Assembly (NCBI GenBank): GCA_033807775.1
Contig: CM066319.1
Coordinates: 136,822,983-136,886,982, forward strand
Direction: 5' to 3'
DNA from: Saussurea involucrata
Lineage: Eukaryota; Streptophyta; Magnoliopsida; Asterales; Asteraceae
Length of the DNA: 64,000 nt
Positions 53,601-64,000 of this stretch are shown piece after piece. A model generated the notes under the pieces. The model did not search any database. It saw only the letters and a program-made list of their open reading frames with translations, and was not told the origin of the DNA. Numbering within the stretch: position 1 is the first letter of the stretch; every line of letters starts with the position of its first letter. The position numbers were made by a program, and so were the translations under genes.

Positions 53601-56600
53601 AATCTTTGTCGTATGATTTACTTATCGTAAAAATAAAATCTCGTCAGTCCTGCGATAACTTGCGATAAGACATAGAATAAGTCTCGAATAATATAAATAT
53701 GCGACTAAGGCTTTAACACTTATGTAATCTAAATTTATAGCACATACGACTAAGGCATTTTACAAATATCGTGCGACTTTGGCTTAAAATTGTTCTAAGT
53801 CTTAGACTTGGAATCGTAAGACCTAAGACTTCTTGATCGTCGAGTGGTCTTGTTCAAAAGATCCCGGCGTAGTTACCGACTTGTGTTTATACGACCGTGC
53901 GATCCTGCTACATATCAATCATTAGCGGTTGACCCTCTGATGCTTAAGTCAGTAATCGTCGTGATGAATAAATCGTAAGAAAAAATAGCTTAAAAGAAAT
54001 ATTTTTTCAAATGTACCGCATTCCAGCTTCATGGGACGTCTTGGTTGTCGAGGGTTTGGAGCCTATAGGCACCTTTTCCTACGACTTCAGATATACGATA
54101 TGGTCCTTCCCACTTGGTGGATAACTTACATGCGTTCAGTTCCTTAGTGTTTTGGAATGCACGTCGGAGGACGAAGTCGCCTTCTTGGAAGACTTTGATC
54201 TTGACATTCTTGTTAAAATGTCGTTTGACCACTTGTGTTTGAGACGCCGTCTTGATTAGAGAAGTTTCTCTCAGTTCTTCAAGGGCGTCGAGATCGTAAC
54301 TCAAGTCCACCAAGTTATGGTCGACCGAAGTGTGTCCCGACGTGGGCAGTTGGGACTAGACAGGTAAGACTGCTTCACATCTATAGACTAGGGAAAATGG
54401 GGTTTGACCTGTGGACGTACGAGGTATCGTGCGATTGGCCCATAAGACTGATGGAAGTTCTTCGACCCATCTCCCTTTTGCAGCTTTAAGTCTCTTTCTT
54501 ATAGAATTGATGATGACTTTGTTGCTCGATTCTGCGAGTCCATTAGATTGGGGATAACGCGGTGTCGAGGTCGTAAGCTTGATGTTACGATCCTCACAAA
54601 TATATAAAGTGCGATCACTTATAAATTGTGACCCATTGTCACAAAAAATTTCAGATGGAACCCCAAACCTGCAAGTAATGTTAGTCTGAATAAAAGAGAC
54701 GACTTCTTTGTCCCTAACTTGGGAGAGAGCCACTACTTCTATCCACTTGGAGAAATAATCCGTAAGGACTAATAAAAATACCTTTTGCCTAGGGGCAGGT
54801 GGCAATTTGCCGACAATGTCCATCCCCCATCTCATGAAGGGTCATGGGATTAGAGTCGTGTGCAAAAGTTCAGAGGGTCGATGAGACATACCTGATTGTC
54901 GTTGACAGGCGTCACGGTCTTGGACGTACCTGATAGCGTCTTGTCATAAGGTCGGCCAATAGTAACCTTGTCGTGAGACTCGGTTCACTAGACTACGACC
55001 ACCCGAATGACTGCCACATTCCCCGTTGTGCATTTCTTTTAGAATCGCCTGTACCTGGTTGTCGTTGATGACACATCGCAAGTTTAGACCCGTCGAAGAT
55101 CGTCGATAGAGTCCATCTCCAATTATAATAAACTTGGAGGCTTTGAATCTAATCTTGCGTGCTTCCATCTTGTCTTCTGGTAACTGATCGTGCATAATAT
55201 AATTCTTGATGTGGCATGACCAATCACTTCGTCGTCGAGGACGTGGATATCTTCAGCGTTTTCGATAGACGGAGTCACTAGATGAATCATGGGGATAGTG
55301 TCAAATGATGGTTTGCCAAATGTTGATCCAAGATTGGCTAAGGCATCGGCTTGTGCATCCTGATCTCTTGGAATTTGCATGATCGAGAAGGGTTTGAATT
55401 CTTCTGATTTCGCTTTGGTTGTTTTAAGGTAGGCCGTCATTTTGGAGTCTTTTTCCATGAATTACCCATTCATTTGGTTTACGACCAGAAGGGAATCGCT
55501 TTTGACATGTAGCCCGGTTGCCCCAGGTCTCGTGCCATGTTCATTCCTACGATTAGTGCTTCGTTCTCAGCTTGATTATTCGTGGCTTTGAAGTCGCATC
55601 GTATGGAGTACAACATCTTGCCCCCCTGTGGCGATTTTAAGACGACGCCAAGTCCTGCCTCCTGGCATTGTATGATCCGTCAACGTGAAGTGTCCAAGGC
55701 GTGTCGTCAAGAGTCGTCACAGTATCCGTTTGTATGTATTTGTCTAGCTCCGGACTGAAGTCAGCAACGAAGTTTGCCAGGACTTGCGATTTAATCGTTG
55801 TCCTTGGTTTGAAGTCTAAGTCGTAGCCACAAAGTTAGACGCTCCACTTTACTAGTTGAATTCTGGTTTTCTCAAGACAGACTTAAGAGGATAATTAGTA
55901 ACGACAGTTATGGGTTGTGATTCGAAGTAGTGTCGAAGTTTTTTAGCAGCAGTGATTGGTTCTAACAATAGTTTTCCATAGACGAGTACCTAGTTTTAGC
56001 ATCCAATAAAGACTTACTTATGTAATAAATCGGGAGTTGACGCTTGTCGTCCTCTCGAGTCAATACGGCACTTACAGAATTGGAACTGACTGCCAAGTAC
56101 AATTATAGGACCTCATTGTCCTTAGGTTTTGACAACAGGGGTGGAGACGCCATGTATTCTTTCAATTTTTTCAATGCTCGCTCGTGGTCGTCCGTCCACT
56201 CGAAGCCCCTGTTTTTCCTCAAGACATTGTAAAATAGGTGGCATTTATCCGAGGCTCTAGAGATATACCTGTTCAGCGCGGCTATGCGGCCAGTAAGTCG
56301 TTGGACTTCTTTGAAGTTTATGATGATTTGATATCGACGATCATCTTTATTTGGTCTGGATTGGCCTCGATCCCACGTCGTGTCACCGTGTATCCTAAGA
56401 ACTTTTCAGCGCTTACATCGAAGGAGCATTTTGTTGGATTTAGCTTAATCTGGTATTCCCTGAGGACATCGAACGACTTCTTCAGATGGTCGATATGATC
56501 GGCCGCTTGTTTCGACTTGACAAGCATGTCATCGATGTATACTTCCATCGTGTCGCCCAGGTAGTCTTTGAACATCTTGTTAACCACTCTTTGATACGTT

Positions 56601-57124
56601 GACCCTGCATTTTTTAAACCATAGGGCATAACTTTATAACACTAAATACCTTTGTTCGTCATAAAGGCGGTTTTCTCCTGGTCAGCAGTATGCATTAAGA
56701 TCTAGTTGTATCTAGAATAGGCATCCATGAATGTTAAGAGCTCATGTTTGGCAGTGGCGTCGACCATTGCGTCAATATGTGGTAGTGGAAAAAGATCTTT
56801 CGGGCAAGCCTTGTTGAGGTCTGTGAAGTCAATGCACACCCTCCACTTCCCGTATTTCACTTCTCTGATTTTCCCGGTCATAAGCAGGTTGTCGACCTCT
56901 TCGTTGTTCACTTTGTTCCGCTCTGGTGCGAACTTACGACGCTTTTGTTTGTCAGACTTATACGACGGGTCCACATTCAATTTATGGGAAATGACCTTCG
57001 GATCTATGCCAACCATATCTTTGTGCGTGCAAGCGAAACAGTCAGCATGTTCCTGCAAAAAAAAATAATTTCTCCTTGATGGTAGGATCCAGCGACGATC
57101 CTGTTGGCCCCGAAGGCCTATACA
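53601..57124 (-). mobile_element. Tat-type Gypsy, degenerate, internal part only
   Basis: Minus-strand relative of the 43-50 kb Gypsy. From about 57119 downwards: RT (HADCFACTHKDMVGIDPKVI, WRVCIDFTDLNKACPKDLFP, VYIDDMLVKSKQAADH), RNase H region, second RNase H (IPRDQDAQADALANLGS), and integrase (GECGSHSGGRSLVNRVSR, LTDYFSKWIEVVALS, CDNGSQFISD, GLAESSNKV). Both LTRs and gag are missing. Its upper end abuts the SIRE 3' LTR at about 57125 and its lower end the foldback LTR at 53600. Confidence 0.85.
54029..57119 (-). pseudogene. Gypsy pol remnant (RT to integrase), many frameshifts and stops
   Basis: Recognisable blocks are spread over at least six separate open stretches: 57119-56702 and 56629-56318 (RT), 55458-55123 (second RNase H), 55195-54944 and 54835-54356 (integrase), and 54313-54029 (integrase C-terminus). 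Frame changes and stops between blocks are frequent, so this copy is older than its 43-50 kb relative. A 'PDWLANVVVMAKKNG'-type block present in the other copy is missing between EVKY and GKWRVC, a small internal deletion. Confidence 0.85.
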
Positions 57125-57128
57125 AGTT

Positions 57129-58069
57129 TGTAGAAGGGGGGGGGGGGTTGAATACAAACACCCAGATTTAACTTTTCTAAATTGTTTATTGATAAATCAT
57201 TAACAATTTACAGCTTGTTGCGGAAACAAGATTAAGGATAAACCTAAATCTAAACAAGTTGGAACACTAAGGTTTCTTGCACTAAGAGAGATAAGGAAAT
57301 TACTAATAATAACCTATCTTGAGATAAGAGATTGAACTAGTCCAGAGTTAGCAAGTTACTTCAAATGAAGTGGGTTCATCTCTTTATATATTGCATGCAT
57401 TTAATGCAAGTCAGTATACACTTTACACGTGTCATCAGCTGGTTGGTTGCATGTCATTGACCTTGGTTGACAATCTTAGTAGCCGCATGGATGAACAGTG
57501 TAGTATCAGAGTGGTTGTACGATTTCAGACAGTCGGAGGTTCTTTTCTGACATTTCGTACGGAGTCGTGCAAGGGGGGTTAAGACAAAAGTACTTTGTAC
57601 GGAGGACTTCATGATCAGCTTTCGTTGATTCAGAGCATTATCATTTTCTATTCAGCGAATGATAAAGTTCAGCGATAGCTGAAGTCTTGTACTTGATACT
57701 TCACGTTGAGTGGACAAATCTGAGTCTTCGCTGATCCGCATCAGTTCATTAGGAGACTTGTCACTGGTTCTTGAGCTTGATCTTCGACTTCAGCGTAGAA
57801 CCTTTGTTGACGTAAAACTTGTCTTCAGGGATCATAAGTAAACAACTAACTTATCAGCGATCATCATAATGACTGAACAGACTCAGAGCATTAATGGTGA
57901 ACAGTGTTCGCTGAATGTTTATTTTAAAGAGCGAGAGTTCCTATCAGCGGTACTGTAAGATCTTAGTACTTATCAGCGATAGTGAAACTCTGATACATAT
58001 TGTTTACTTACAATTTTCACTAAGTATAAGAGAGGGTCATTATCAAATCACTGAGGGTTTGGATCAACA
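57129..58069 (-). repeat. SIRE-like 3' LTR
   Basis: On the minus strand it begins TGTTGATCCAAACC after the purine tract and ends near ..CTTCTACA. TATATAAAG at about 57391-57383 is a likely promoter core. It contains a run of twelve or so C residues close to its end (57136-57147) and at least eight TCAGCG/CGCTGA hexamers. Confidence 0.75.
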
Positions 58070-58335
58070 ATCTCCCCTTATTTGATTATGACATAGCAAC
58101 AAAGAAAATTGCTATTTAATGAAAACATAAGGATAAAAAGAACTCATAAAATATTTGTCTCTTTTACTGTTTTCTGGGATCTTTTCAGTACTGATGGAGT
58201 AAAGTACATTCGCTGAAATCTTTCTTTAAAACTTTGAATCAGGTTACAAAGAGAATTGGAAAGATTACAAGTACAAGCGAAATAAATTACAAGTACAGAA
58301 GAATAACTGATACAATAGAGAAAAGGGCGATCATA

Positions 58336-61300
58336 TCAGCTTTTAAAGGGTTCTTCCTTGATGAGAAGTTCATCAAGGGTCTTTGATGTGGGAATCATCC
58401 AGTCAGGGACGGTTACACCTTGTTTTCTTTTGATCAGAGCTGCTTCAAAAATCAAGGGCTTCAGGTGTCTACCTTTGATGTCGCGTCTGACTTCACACCA
58501 GTATACGAGATCTCTGAGTTGTTCGATGGGAGCGATGTGGAGCTCAGAGATACGTTGAAAGTGATGATTTCCATAGTAGTCTAAAAAGAATATACCATAG
58601 GGATCACTTACAACTGTGCCAGGAATGAATGTTTCTCCAGGTGTTAGGGAGGTGTCAAGCATTGAGAGATCGGCATCAGGGCCAACAATTTTAGCACGAG
58701 AGAAACCAATGCCCGTTTCATTCCGAATATGAGGACCTGAACCAGAGGCTTTCTTTTTCTTATCAGAGACTTTTCTTGGTTGAGGAAGAGTAGGAGGAAT
58801 ATCCACATCAGATGAAAGCAGGTCGATCTGTTTGTTTAAGATCTTCTCGACATGGCTTTTGAACTTTGAGCGCGATCCCTGAATGGCTAATTTTGTTTCT
58901 AACCATTCAGAGAGACCAAACTTTTCTAAGGTAGCAGCATAGAAGGTTTGCTTAGTTTTGTCATCTCTGTAGACATCCACTTCAACAACAGGAACTTCAG
59001 CGTACAGTCTTCCTCTGATGTTTGCCTTGATGATTTTGGATGGTCTAGATCGATAGGTCAGCATTTGTTTAGCCCATTCCAAAGTCGTATCAGAGACCTT
59101 AGTCTTTTCTCTAACGATCTCTTGAGCATCATCCCATAGCTGACGTTGAACATCAATGGGAACGTTTTTCAGCTTGGGGTCTTTTATTGATCGTTTAGAA
59201 AGGTTGATGGCGTATTCTCTGTCTTTTTCTTCAGCTTCCTTTCTTTCAGCGATTAGGCGTTCAGCTCTGAGGTGTTCCTTGTATTCCTTTTTGGAAATCC
59301 TGAACTTTGGAGGAACTGAAGGAAGTTGATCACGCCTCAGAATGATTCGCTGATCCTCAAATCGCTTTATTATCTCCTCTCTTCTTTTCTGATCCTCTTC
59401 ACTTAGCTTTTGAGGAGCTAAGGAAGGTCTGCCTCTGTGCGAGAGTAGCTGTTCTTCTGGTTCATCAGTCTCAGAGATTAAATCTTAGACTGGGATTATT
59501 TCTTCAGCAGCAGCTGATATTATTGGTGAAGTCGCAGTTGTGGAGCCTTCAGCGATATCCTGAAACAGGGGAGAGGACTAGCTGAAACACAGCGATCTTA
59601 CGAGTAAGAACTTGGGTAGAATCAGATAGAGAGAATTGGTTCAAGTGTATAGGCTTGGGTAGTAGAACTGATAGTGTATGATAGAGGAGGGATGGAGTGA
59701 TAGATGTTTAGTGTACCTGACAAACCGGCTTTTCAAGCAAGATCGTCAGATTGTCATCTTCAGCGATGCTTTTGCCTTTGCCTTTCTCAGCTCCAGAGGC
59801 TGAGGGCTTTGTCTTTGTCCGCTCCCCTGAAGGTTCATTTATCGAGATTCCCTTAAGAACTTTGATCTTCGGAGCAGGTTTGACGATAAAGAAGTCATCG
59901 TCATCATCATCATTCTTTGGAGAAGAGGATGGTTCATCATCAGGGATGTCGACGGCTTCATCATCTTCTGCTTCGGATTCGGTTTTATCAGCTTCTTCTT
60001 CGAGTTGCTCCCCCTCAGATACAGAGGCGAGCTTCTCGGTTTCCTCAGGGTTTTCATCTCCCTGAGGTCCAGCGGTGGTTTCTTCAGCATCCTTCTCTCC
60101 CCTGATAGATTCATCATGGGAAAGGTCTTTAGCGCTCTTTGAGAGATCTTCAACGCTCTTCTCCCCCTCTTTTTCATGATGACTGGGGGAGGAATGGGTT
60201 GACTCAGCAGCGTTGGTAGGTTCTCTGTCTTCTTGGCCAGAGATACCTATCAAGTCTTCAATCTTTTCTATTCTGTCTTGAAGGCCAGAGATAGCAGGAT
60301 TGATCTTTTCTAGCTCAGTGCGATCCGCCGCTGTGAAATTGTCAGATGCAGGGACAGGGGCAGGAGCAGGAGTATTCGCTTTCTGTAGTAGCTGCTCGAT
60401 CATCGATTTCATCGAACTAACATCGGTCTTTACAGTAGACATATCTCCCTCTAGTTGTGCAACCGATGTCTTCAGCGTTGTGACCTCGCTGGACACGGAT
60501 GAAACTGAATTTTTGAGAGAGGTGTAGTCTGTGTAGATGTCAGCGAGCACCTTGGCGAAGTCGCTGAGAGTGTTATCAACTTGCTTCAAGTCATCTGTGG
60601 AAGCCTTCTTCTCCACCACCGTTGTCAGCTTGTTCAGATTCTCTCCAGCGTTTGTTACAGCTGTAGAGTTATTAGAAAGAGTGGTGGTGAGATCTGTCAG
60701 CGTTGTCTCCACAGCTTTCAAAGAGGCGTTGATGTCTCCCAAATTAGGACCTGTAACATATAAAAACTTGTGAACATAGGAAAGCTCAGAAGTTTGGGGT
60801 TTAGTGACAGTGTTTATGGGTTGGTGTGTACCTGCAGGAGGATTGATGAACTCGTCAAAATTACGGGTTCCTGAAAAGTGTTCCATGTCATCTTCAAAAG
60901 TGCCCATGGATTGTCCTGCAGGTCATGTCTTCATCATTCGTGGAGAATCAGCTTTAGGTTCCGTAGAAATGATGGCAGCTCCAGCGAGATCTAGAGTAGA
61001 GACCAAATGAGTAGAGGGAGGAGCGAAGGATAAGAATGGGGGTTGGGTTCTGAGTTCAGCGTTGGATTCGCTGACAATCACTTCATCAGTCTTTTGAGAG
61101 ACTGAAGGAGGTTGGGTAGGTTCCAAGTTAGTAACCTCAGCGTTTAGAGACGCTGAAGTTGGGATGGAATGGATGGGTTGTTCAGGTGTGGCAGAGCGTA
61201 CCACTGAACGTTCCTTCAGCTCTGCAGGAAGAGCTGAGGAGTCTTCAACATGAGATTGCTGGGGTTGCTCCTTTGTTTTCTTGATCCTTTTAGAACCAAG

Positions 61301-62323
61301 TGGGGTAGATGAATGTTTCCTTTTCTTAGAAGGAGAGGATTTTGTGGCCAGGGTATCAGCGATAGGTATTGTCGCTGAAGGGGCCACAGAATGAGAAGAA
61401 GAAGGGTTGAGAAGAGTCAAGAGTGTAGAAAGACGTACCTCATTCACTATTGGTTTGAAGTCGAGTATCTTTGGGCCGACCTGAGAGAGTTTCAGGTCAC
61501 CTTCAGTTGGGTAGCTCTCCTTCAGGCCATATTGGAAGATGGCGCTGATGAATCGGGGGTAAGGAACCCATGGAGGTCTGTCAGCGACGGTGTCCACCCT
61601 TAGAACTAGGTCATCATAGATAATCTATGCCCAGTCTATGTTGAGACCTTTCAGCAGTGCATACCCCATTGCTTGCTGAGGCTTAGCGGCTTGGTCAGAG
61701 GAGCCGCTCTTTGCAGTCATGCAGCTGATTAGATGAGCAAAGATGAAATTCATCTCGCTGGGCATTTTCGATTTCTTGATAATCGTCAGCTTCTTCTCGG
61801 CCTTCATGTCTCTGCCGATTTCCCATACATAGCCCATTGCATCGAAAAATGCAATGATGGCTTCCCTGTCTGAGTTTTTCTTGGGGTCAGGGAGGGGAAC
61901 GAATGGTTTTTCCTTGGTAGCGATGGGAAGGCTGAGAGCTTTGCGAATAATGGCATGGGTGATCTTCATGGTGCCATATTCGATATCGTAGAGGATGCAA
62001 TCGATTGTTTTGGAGGGGTCTTTGGCTGAAGGTAGTTGAGAGTGTCTGGCTGAGTACCAAAATTGTTAGAGCAAAAGCTGATGTGCAGGAGGTGTTATGG
62101 TCATGGCTGTGGAGATGCAGCAATTCTTTAGGAATTTCACAACATCATCTAGATGTGTGACTTGCTTTCGAGGAGGAAACTCGAGAAGCGCATTGAGGTT
62201 GTTCACCTTAGTCCAATCCAGTTTGTCAAGGGCAAACTTGACTTGAGGAGCCTTGAGGATGTCCACTTCCTCAGAATCAGCGGAGATGTTCTCAGCGGTA
62301 GCAAGAATGTCAGACGAAGCCAT
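58336..62323 (-). pseudogene. SIRE env-like gene with introns; four in-frame stops, no frameshift
   Basis: Starts MASSDILATAENISADSEEV at 62323. The N-terminal domain includes KPFVPLPDPKKNSDREAII, FFDAMGYVWEIG, FIFAHLISCMTAKSG and PWVPYPRFISAIFQYGL. A Lys/Arg-rich and Ser-rich linker follows, then a long coiled coil (60.7-60.3 kb, e.g. SLKNSVSSVSSEVTTLKTSV), an acidic region with DDDDD, and, after a probable GT-AG intron (about 59734-59570), a charged coiled coil (EERLIAERKEAEEK-like) and a C-terminal domain (FFLDYYGNHHFQRISELHI, LVYWCEVRR, VTVPDWMIP). In-frame stops: TAA 62066, TAG 61625, TGA 60923, and TAA near 59486 in exon 2. A further 81 nt in-frame GT-AG segment (60831-60751) may be spliced. 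Same family as the 42-53 kb ORF. Confidence 0.72.
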
Positions 62324-62327
62324 TTCT

Positions 62328-62722
62328 CTGTATTATCAGTTCAACCAAAGATGTTAACAAATAAGAATTATCTTAATGTGGAAAGATTTTCCATTAAGAT
62401 GGTTCAAATTTTATTCATTTCATTCAGACACAAATGTCTTAATGAAGATTAGGGTTTTTCTTGATTTTAAGAAACGAAATGTAAAACCCATTTATTCTTG
62501 TTATCCAGTTTTCTATGAAGAATTAGATTCTGGAAACGAATGATGAACAAGTTTAAGATTTTCGCATTTAAACTTGAGGAACAACCATGAAATGGTTGTG
62601 TTCATAAAACCATGAAAGAAAATGATTTCATTTTAAGAAGTTCTTTTGTTTGATCTTGTAAAAACAAGGAAAAGATCAGAAACAAGTTATACGCATTTGG
62701 TAATAAATAAGAACATATTAAC
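62328..62722 (-). other. Candidate 5'UTR intron of the env-like gene
   Basis: On the minus strand, donor ATCAAG|GTTAAT at 62722 and acceptor GATAATACAG at 62328, five bases before the ATG at 62323. The segment is T-rich and AT-rich relative to the flanking exons. 395 nt. It would be a leader intron placed just before the start codon, as in many plant genes. Confidence 0.45.
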
Positions 62723-62847
62723 CTTGATGTTTGATGAAGAAGATGATGAACAGTTCTTGATGTTTTTGAAAGCACAAATGCAACAGTGAATTCTTTCTTG
62801 CGGAGGAAGATTGATCGCGTAAAAGAAAAATATAAACCACGAGTTTG

Positions 62848-62856
62848 TTTATATAG
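62848..62856 (-). promoter_or_regulatory. TATA-like box upstream of the env-like gene
   Basis: Minus strand TCTATATAAACAAACTC, about 530 bp upstream of the ATG and ~130 bp upstream of the candidate leader intron donor. If used, the env-like ORF would be transcribed from its own promoter and not only from the LTR. Confidence 0.4.
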
Positions 62857-63312
62857 AGAGATTAGAGAGAGAAAATCTTGAGTGGGAAAAGATTTTCATC
62901 ATGACACAGACACGTGTTTGCATTTGATTGGAAGTTTGAACGAGACGTGCAAACGTGTGTCAGGAAGAGAAAACGTGTCGGGGTTTATCCGTTGCAATGA
63001 CGTCACAACTGTCCTTTCATATTCTTTTAGGATGTCTCTGAGGTTTTGAAAAACTCATGGACTCTTTTATAAACATGAAGTACTGAATGAAAATATCAGT
63101 GATGGTTTTAAGAATTTTCAAAATATCGCTGTTAAGGAAGAGATATTCAGCGATGCATTTTGTTTTGAAATCTTGCATTTTCATGCGATTGTCAGAGAGA
63201 GAAAACATACCTTGATATCAGCTTTAACCAAGTTTTATTCAGAGAGAAGATGATTGAATAGGTTATGAGTTGATTTTATCCTATCGCTGATCAATGTGAA
63301 CCGTTGAGGATT

Positions 63313-64000
63313 TTAACCTTCAAAGTTCAGCATTCCAAGCTCGCTGATGAGAAAGTTGAATCTTGTCTCATCAAGAGGTTTGGTAAATAAATCAGCTAAC
63401 TGATAATCAGTTGGGATAAAATGAAGTTCTATATCACCATTCATCACATGATCTCTGATAAAATGATATCTGATTTCCATGTGTTTGGTCTTTGAATGTA
63501 GTACTGGATTGTTTGCTATAGCGATGGCACTAGTGCTGTCGCAATAGATTGGAATTTTGGAGAGCTGAAGATCATAGTCTAGTAGCTGATTTCTCATCCA
63601 CAAGACTTGAGAACAACAACTTCCAGTAGCTACATATTCAGCTTCAGCTGTGGAAGTGGACACTGAATTTTGCTTTTTACTTGTCCAACTTACCAACTTT
63701 CCACCCAGGAGCTGACATCCTCCTGTGGTACTTTTCCTATCCATTTTGCAACCTGCAAAATCACTATCTGAATAGGCGGTTAGATCGAATCCTGAATCTT
63801 TGGGATACCAAAGACCTAGGTTCGCTGTACCCTTAAGGTATCGAAAGATTTGCTTTACAACTTTCATATGAGATAGCATAGGTTCAGCTTGATATCGTGC
63901 ACACAAACATGTTGCATACATAATATCGGGTCGGCTAGCTGTAAGATACAAGAGAGAGCCGATCATCCCACGGTACAGCGTGACATTAACAGGTATTCCC
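63313..64000 (-). CDS. SIRE-like pol, C-terminal RT and RNase H, partial
   Basis: Open from the right edge to TAA at 63313. Blocks: GMIGSLLYLTASRPDIMYAT, FRYLKGTANLGLWYP, then RNase H with AYSDSDFAGCKMDRKSTTGG, SVSTSTAEAEYVATGSCC and YCDSTSAIAIANNPV, and the C-terminus DLFTKPLDETRFNFLISELG. The acidic RNase H residues expected in these blocks are all present, and no stop or frameshift interrupts it. RNase H removes the RNA strand during reverse transcription. The rest of pol is beyond the window. Confidence 0.92.
   Translation of the reverse strand, partial: GIPVNVTLYRGMIGSLLYLTASRPDIMYATCLCARYQAEPMLSHMKVVKQIFRYLKGTANLGLWYPKDSGFDLTAYSDSDFAGCKMDRKSTTGGCQLLGGKLVSWTSKKQNSVSTSTAEAEYVATGSCCSQVLWMRNQLLDYDLQLSKIPIYCDSTSAIAIANNPVLHSKTKHMEIRYHFIRDHVMNGDIELHFIPTDYQLADLFTKPLDETRFNFLISELGMLNFEG

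Larger units (their letters stand above)
57129..64000 (-). mobile_element. SIRE-like Copia element, minus strand, running off the right edge
   Basis: From the right edge downwards: C-terminal RT and RNase H of pol (to 63313), ~1 kb spacer with promoter-like features, env-like ORF (62323-58336), purine tract TAAGGGGAGA (58080-58071), and 3' LTR (58069 to about 57129). The extra ORF between pol and the 3' LTR identifies the SIRE/Maximus type. Hexamers TCAGCG and CGCTGA are dense throughout. The 5' half lies outside the window, so the target duplication cannot be checked. Confidence 0.8.

Noticed and set aside
59751..60065. Plus-strand Ser-rich ORF (104 codons)
   Set aside because: Mirror of the acidic Asp/Glu region of the minus-strand env-like ORF.
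1..64000. tRNA, rRNA and organelle-derived inserts
   Set aside because: I looked for tRNA-like cloverleaf blocks and rRNA-like conserved words and found none beyond the tRNA-complementary primer-binding sites. A tRNAscan or BLAST run would be needed to exclude them fully.

Overview
This is plant nuclear DNA, most likely from a eudicot and possibly an asterid. It is a nest of transposable elements with no recognisable intact host gene. The evidence is long AT-rich spacers, many microsatellites, plant-type LTR retrotransposons (Copia, SIRE-like Copia with a large extra ORF, and Gypsy with a second RNase H domain), a plant L1-type LINE, hAT and PIF/Harbinger elements, a Helitron-like end and GT-AG introns. 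All calls come from reading the sequence; none was checked against a database.

Layout. 1-2.86 kb: decayed L1-type LINE on the minus strand, running off the left edge. 2.9-3.97 kb: AT-rich DNA with a ~300 bp tandem repeat. 3.98-23.9 kb: a four-layer nest. A minus-strand LTR (3975-4716 plus 22400-~23880) is split by a non-autonomous hAT-type element (4717-22391; 8 bp duplication GTTTACAT; TIR TAGGGGTG..). That element is split by two recent non-coding LTR retrotransposons with complete LTR pairs and 5 bp target duplications: LARD-A (5122-14481) and LARD-B (14789-22343). 24.09-26.83 kb: minus-strand solo LTR (duplication CTTAT) carrying a short hAT MITE. 27.56-29.49 kb: PIF/Harbinger-type element without transposase, carrying one intact two-exon Myb/SANT-like ORF1 gene. 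29.5-31.7 kb: spacer with a Helitron-like 3' end and a MITE. 31.73-36.56 kb: complete Copia element with short LTRs, two in-frame stops and an altered RT active site. 37.46-38.74 kb: TIR-bounded element holding a fragment resembling a PHD-finger gene. 38.76-39.56 kb: MITE with 72 bp TIRs around a palindromic-motif array. 39.58-42.2 kb: minus-strand Copia 3' half (pol and 3' LTR), itself hit by a MITE.

42.2-53.6 kb: plus-strand 3' part of a SIRE-like element (env-like ORF, polypurine tract, LTR) whose ORF is split by a 6.9 kb Tat-type Gypsy (43188-50106; duplication GCGCC). The LTR at 52987-53600 is almost wholly a 275 bp-arm foldback. 53.6-57.1 kb: minus-strand, degenerate relative of that Gypsy. 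57.1-64 kb: minus-strand SIRE-like element (3' LTR, env-like ORF, end of pol), running off the right edge.

Most promising observations: (1) the Gypsy at 43-50 kb carries, antisense between integrase and 3' LTR, a two-exon gene-like unit with a TATA-like box; (2) the minus-strand SIRE env-like ORF has its own gene architecture (TATA-like box, 5'UTR intron, coding introns); (3) the two SIRE-like elements are each peppered, in both LTR and ORF, with a different private hexamer (CAGAGG/CCTCTG and TCAGCG/CGCTGA); (4) three otherwise unlike LTR families share a short hairpin near the LTR 3' end; (5) the env-like ORFs have decayed by stops compatible with C-to-T change and almost no frameshifts.
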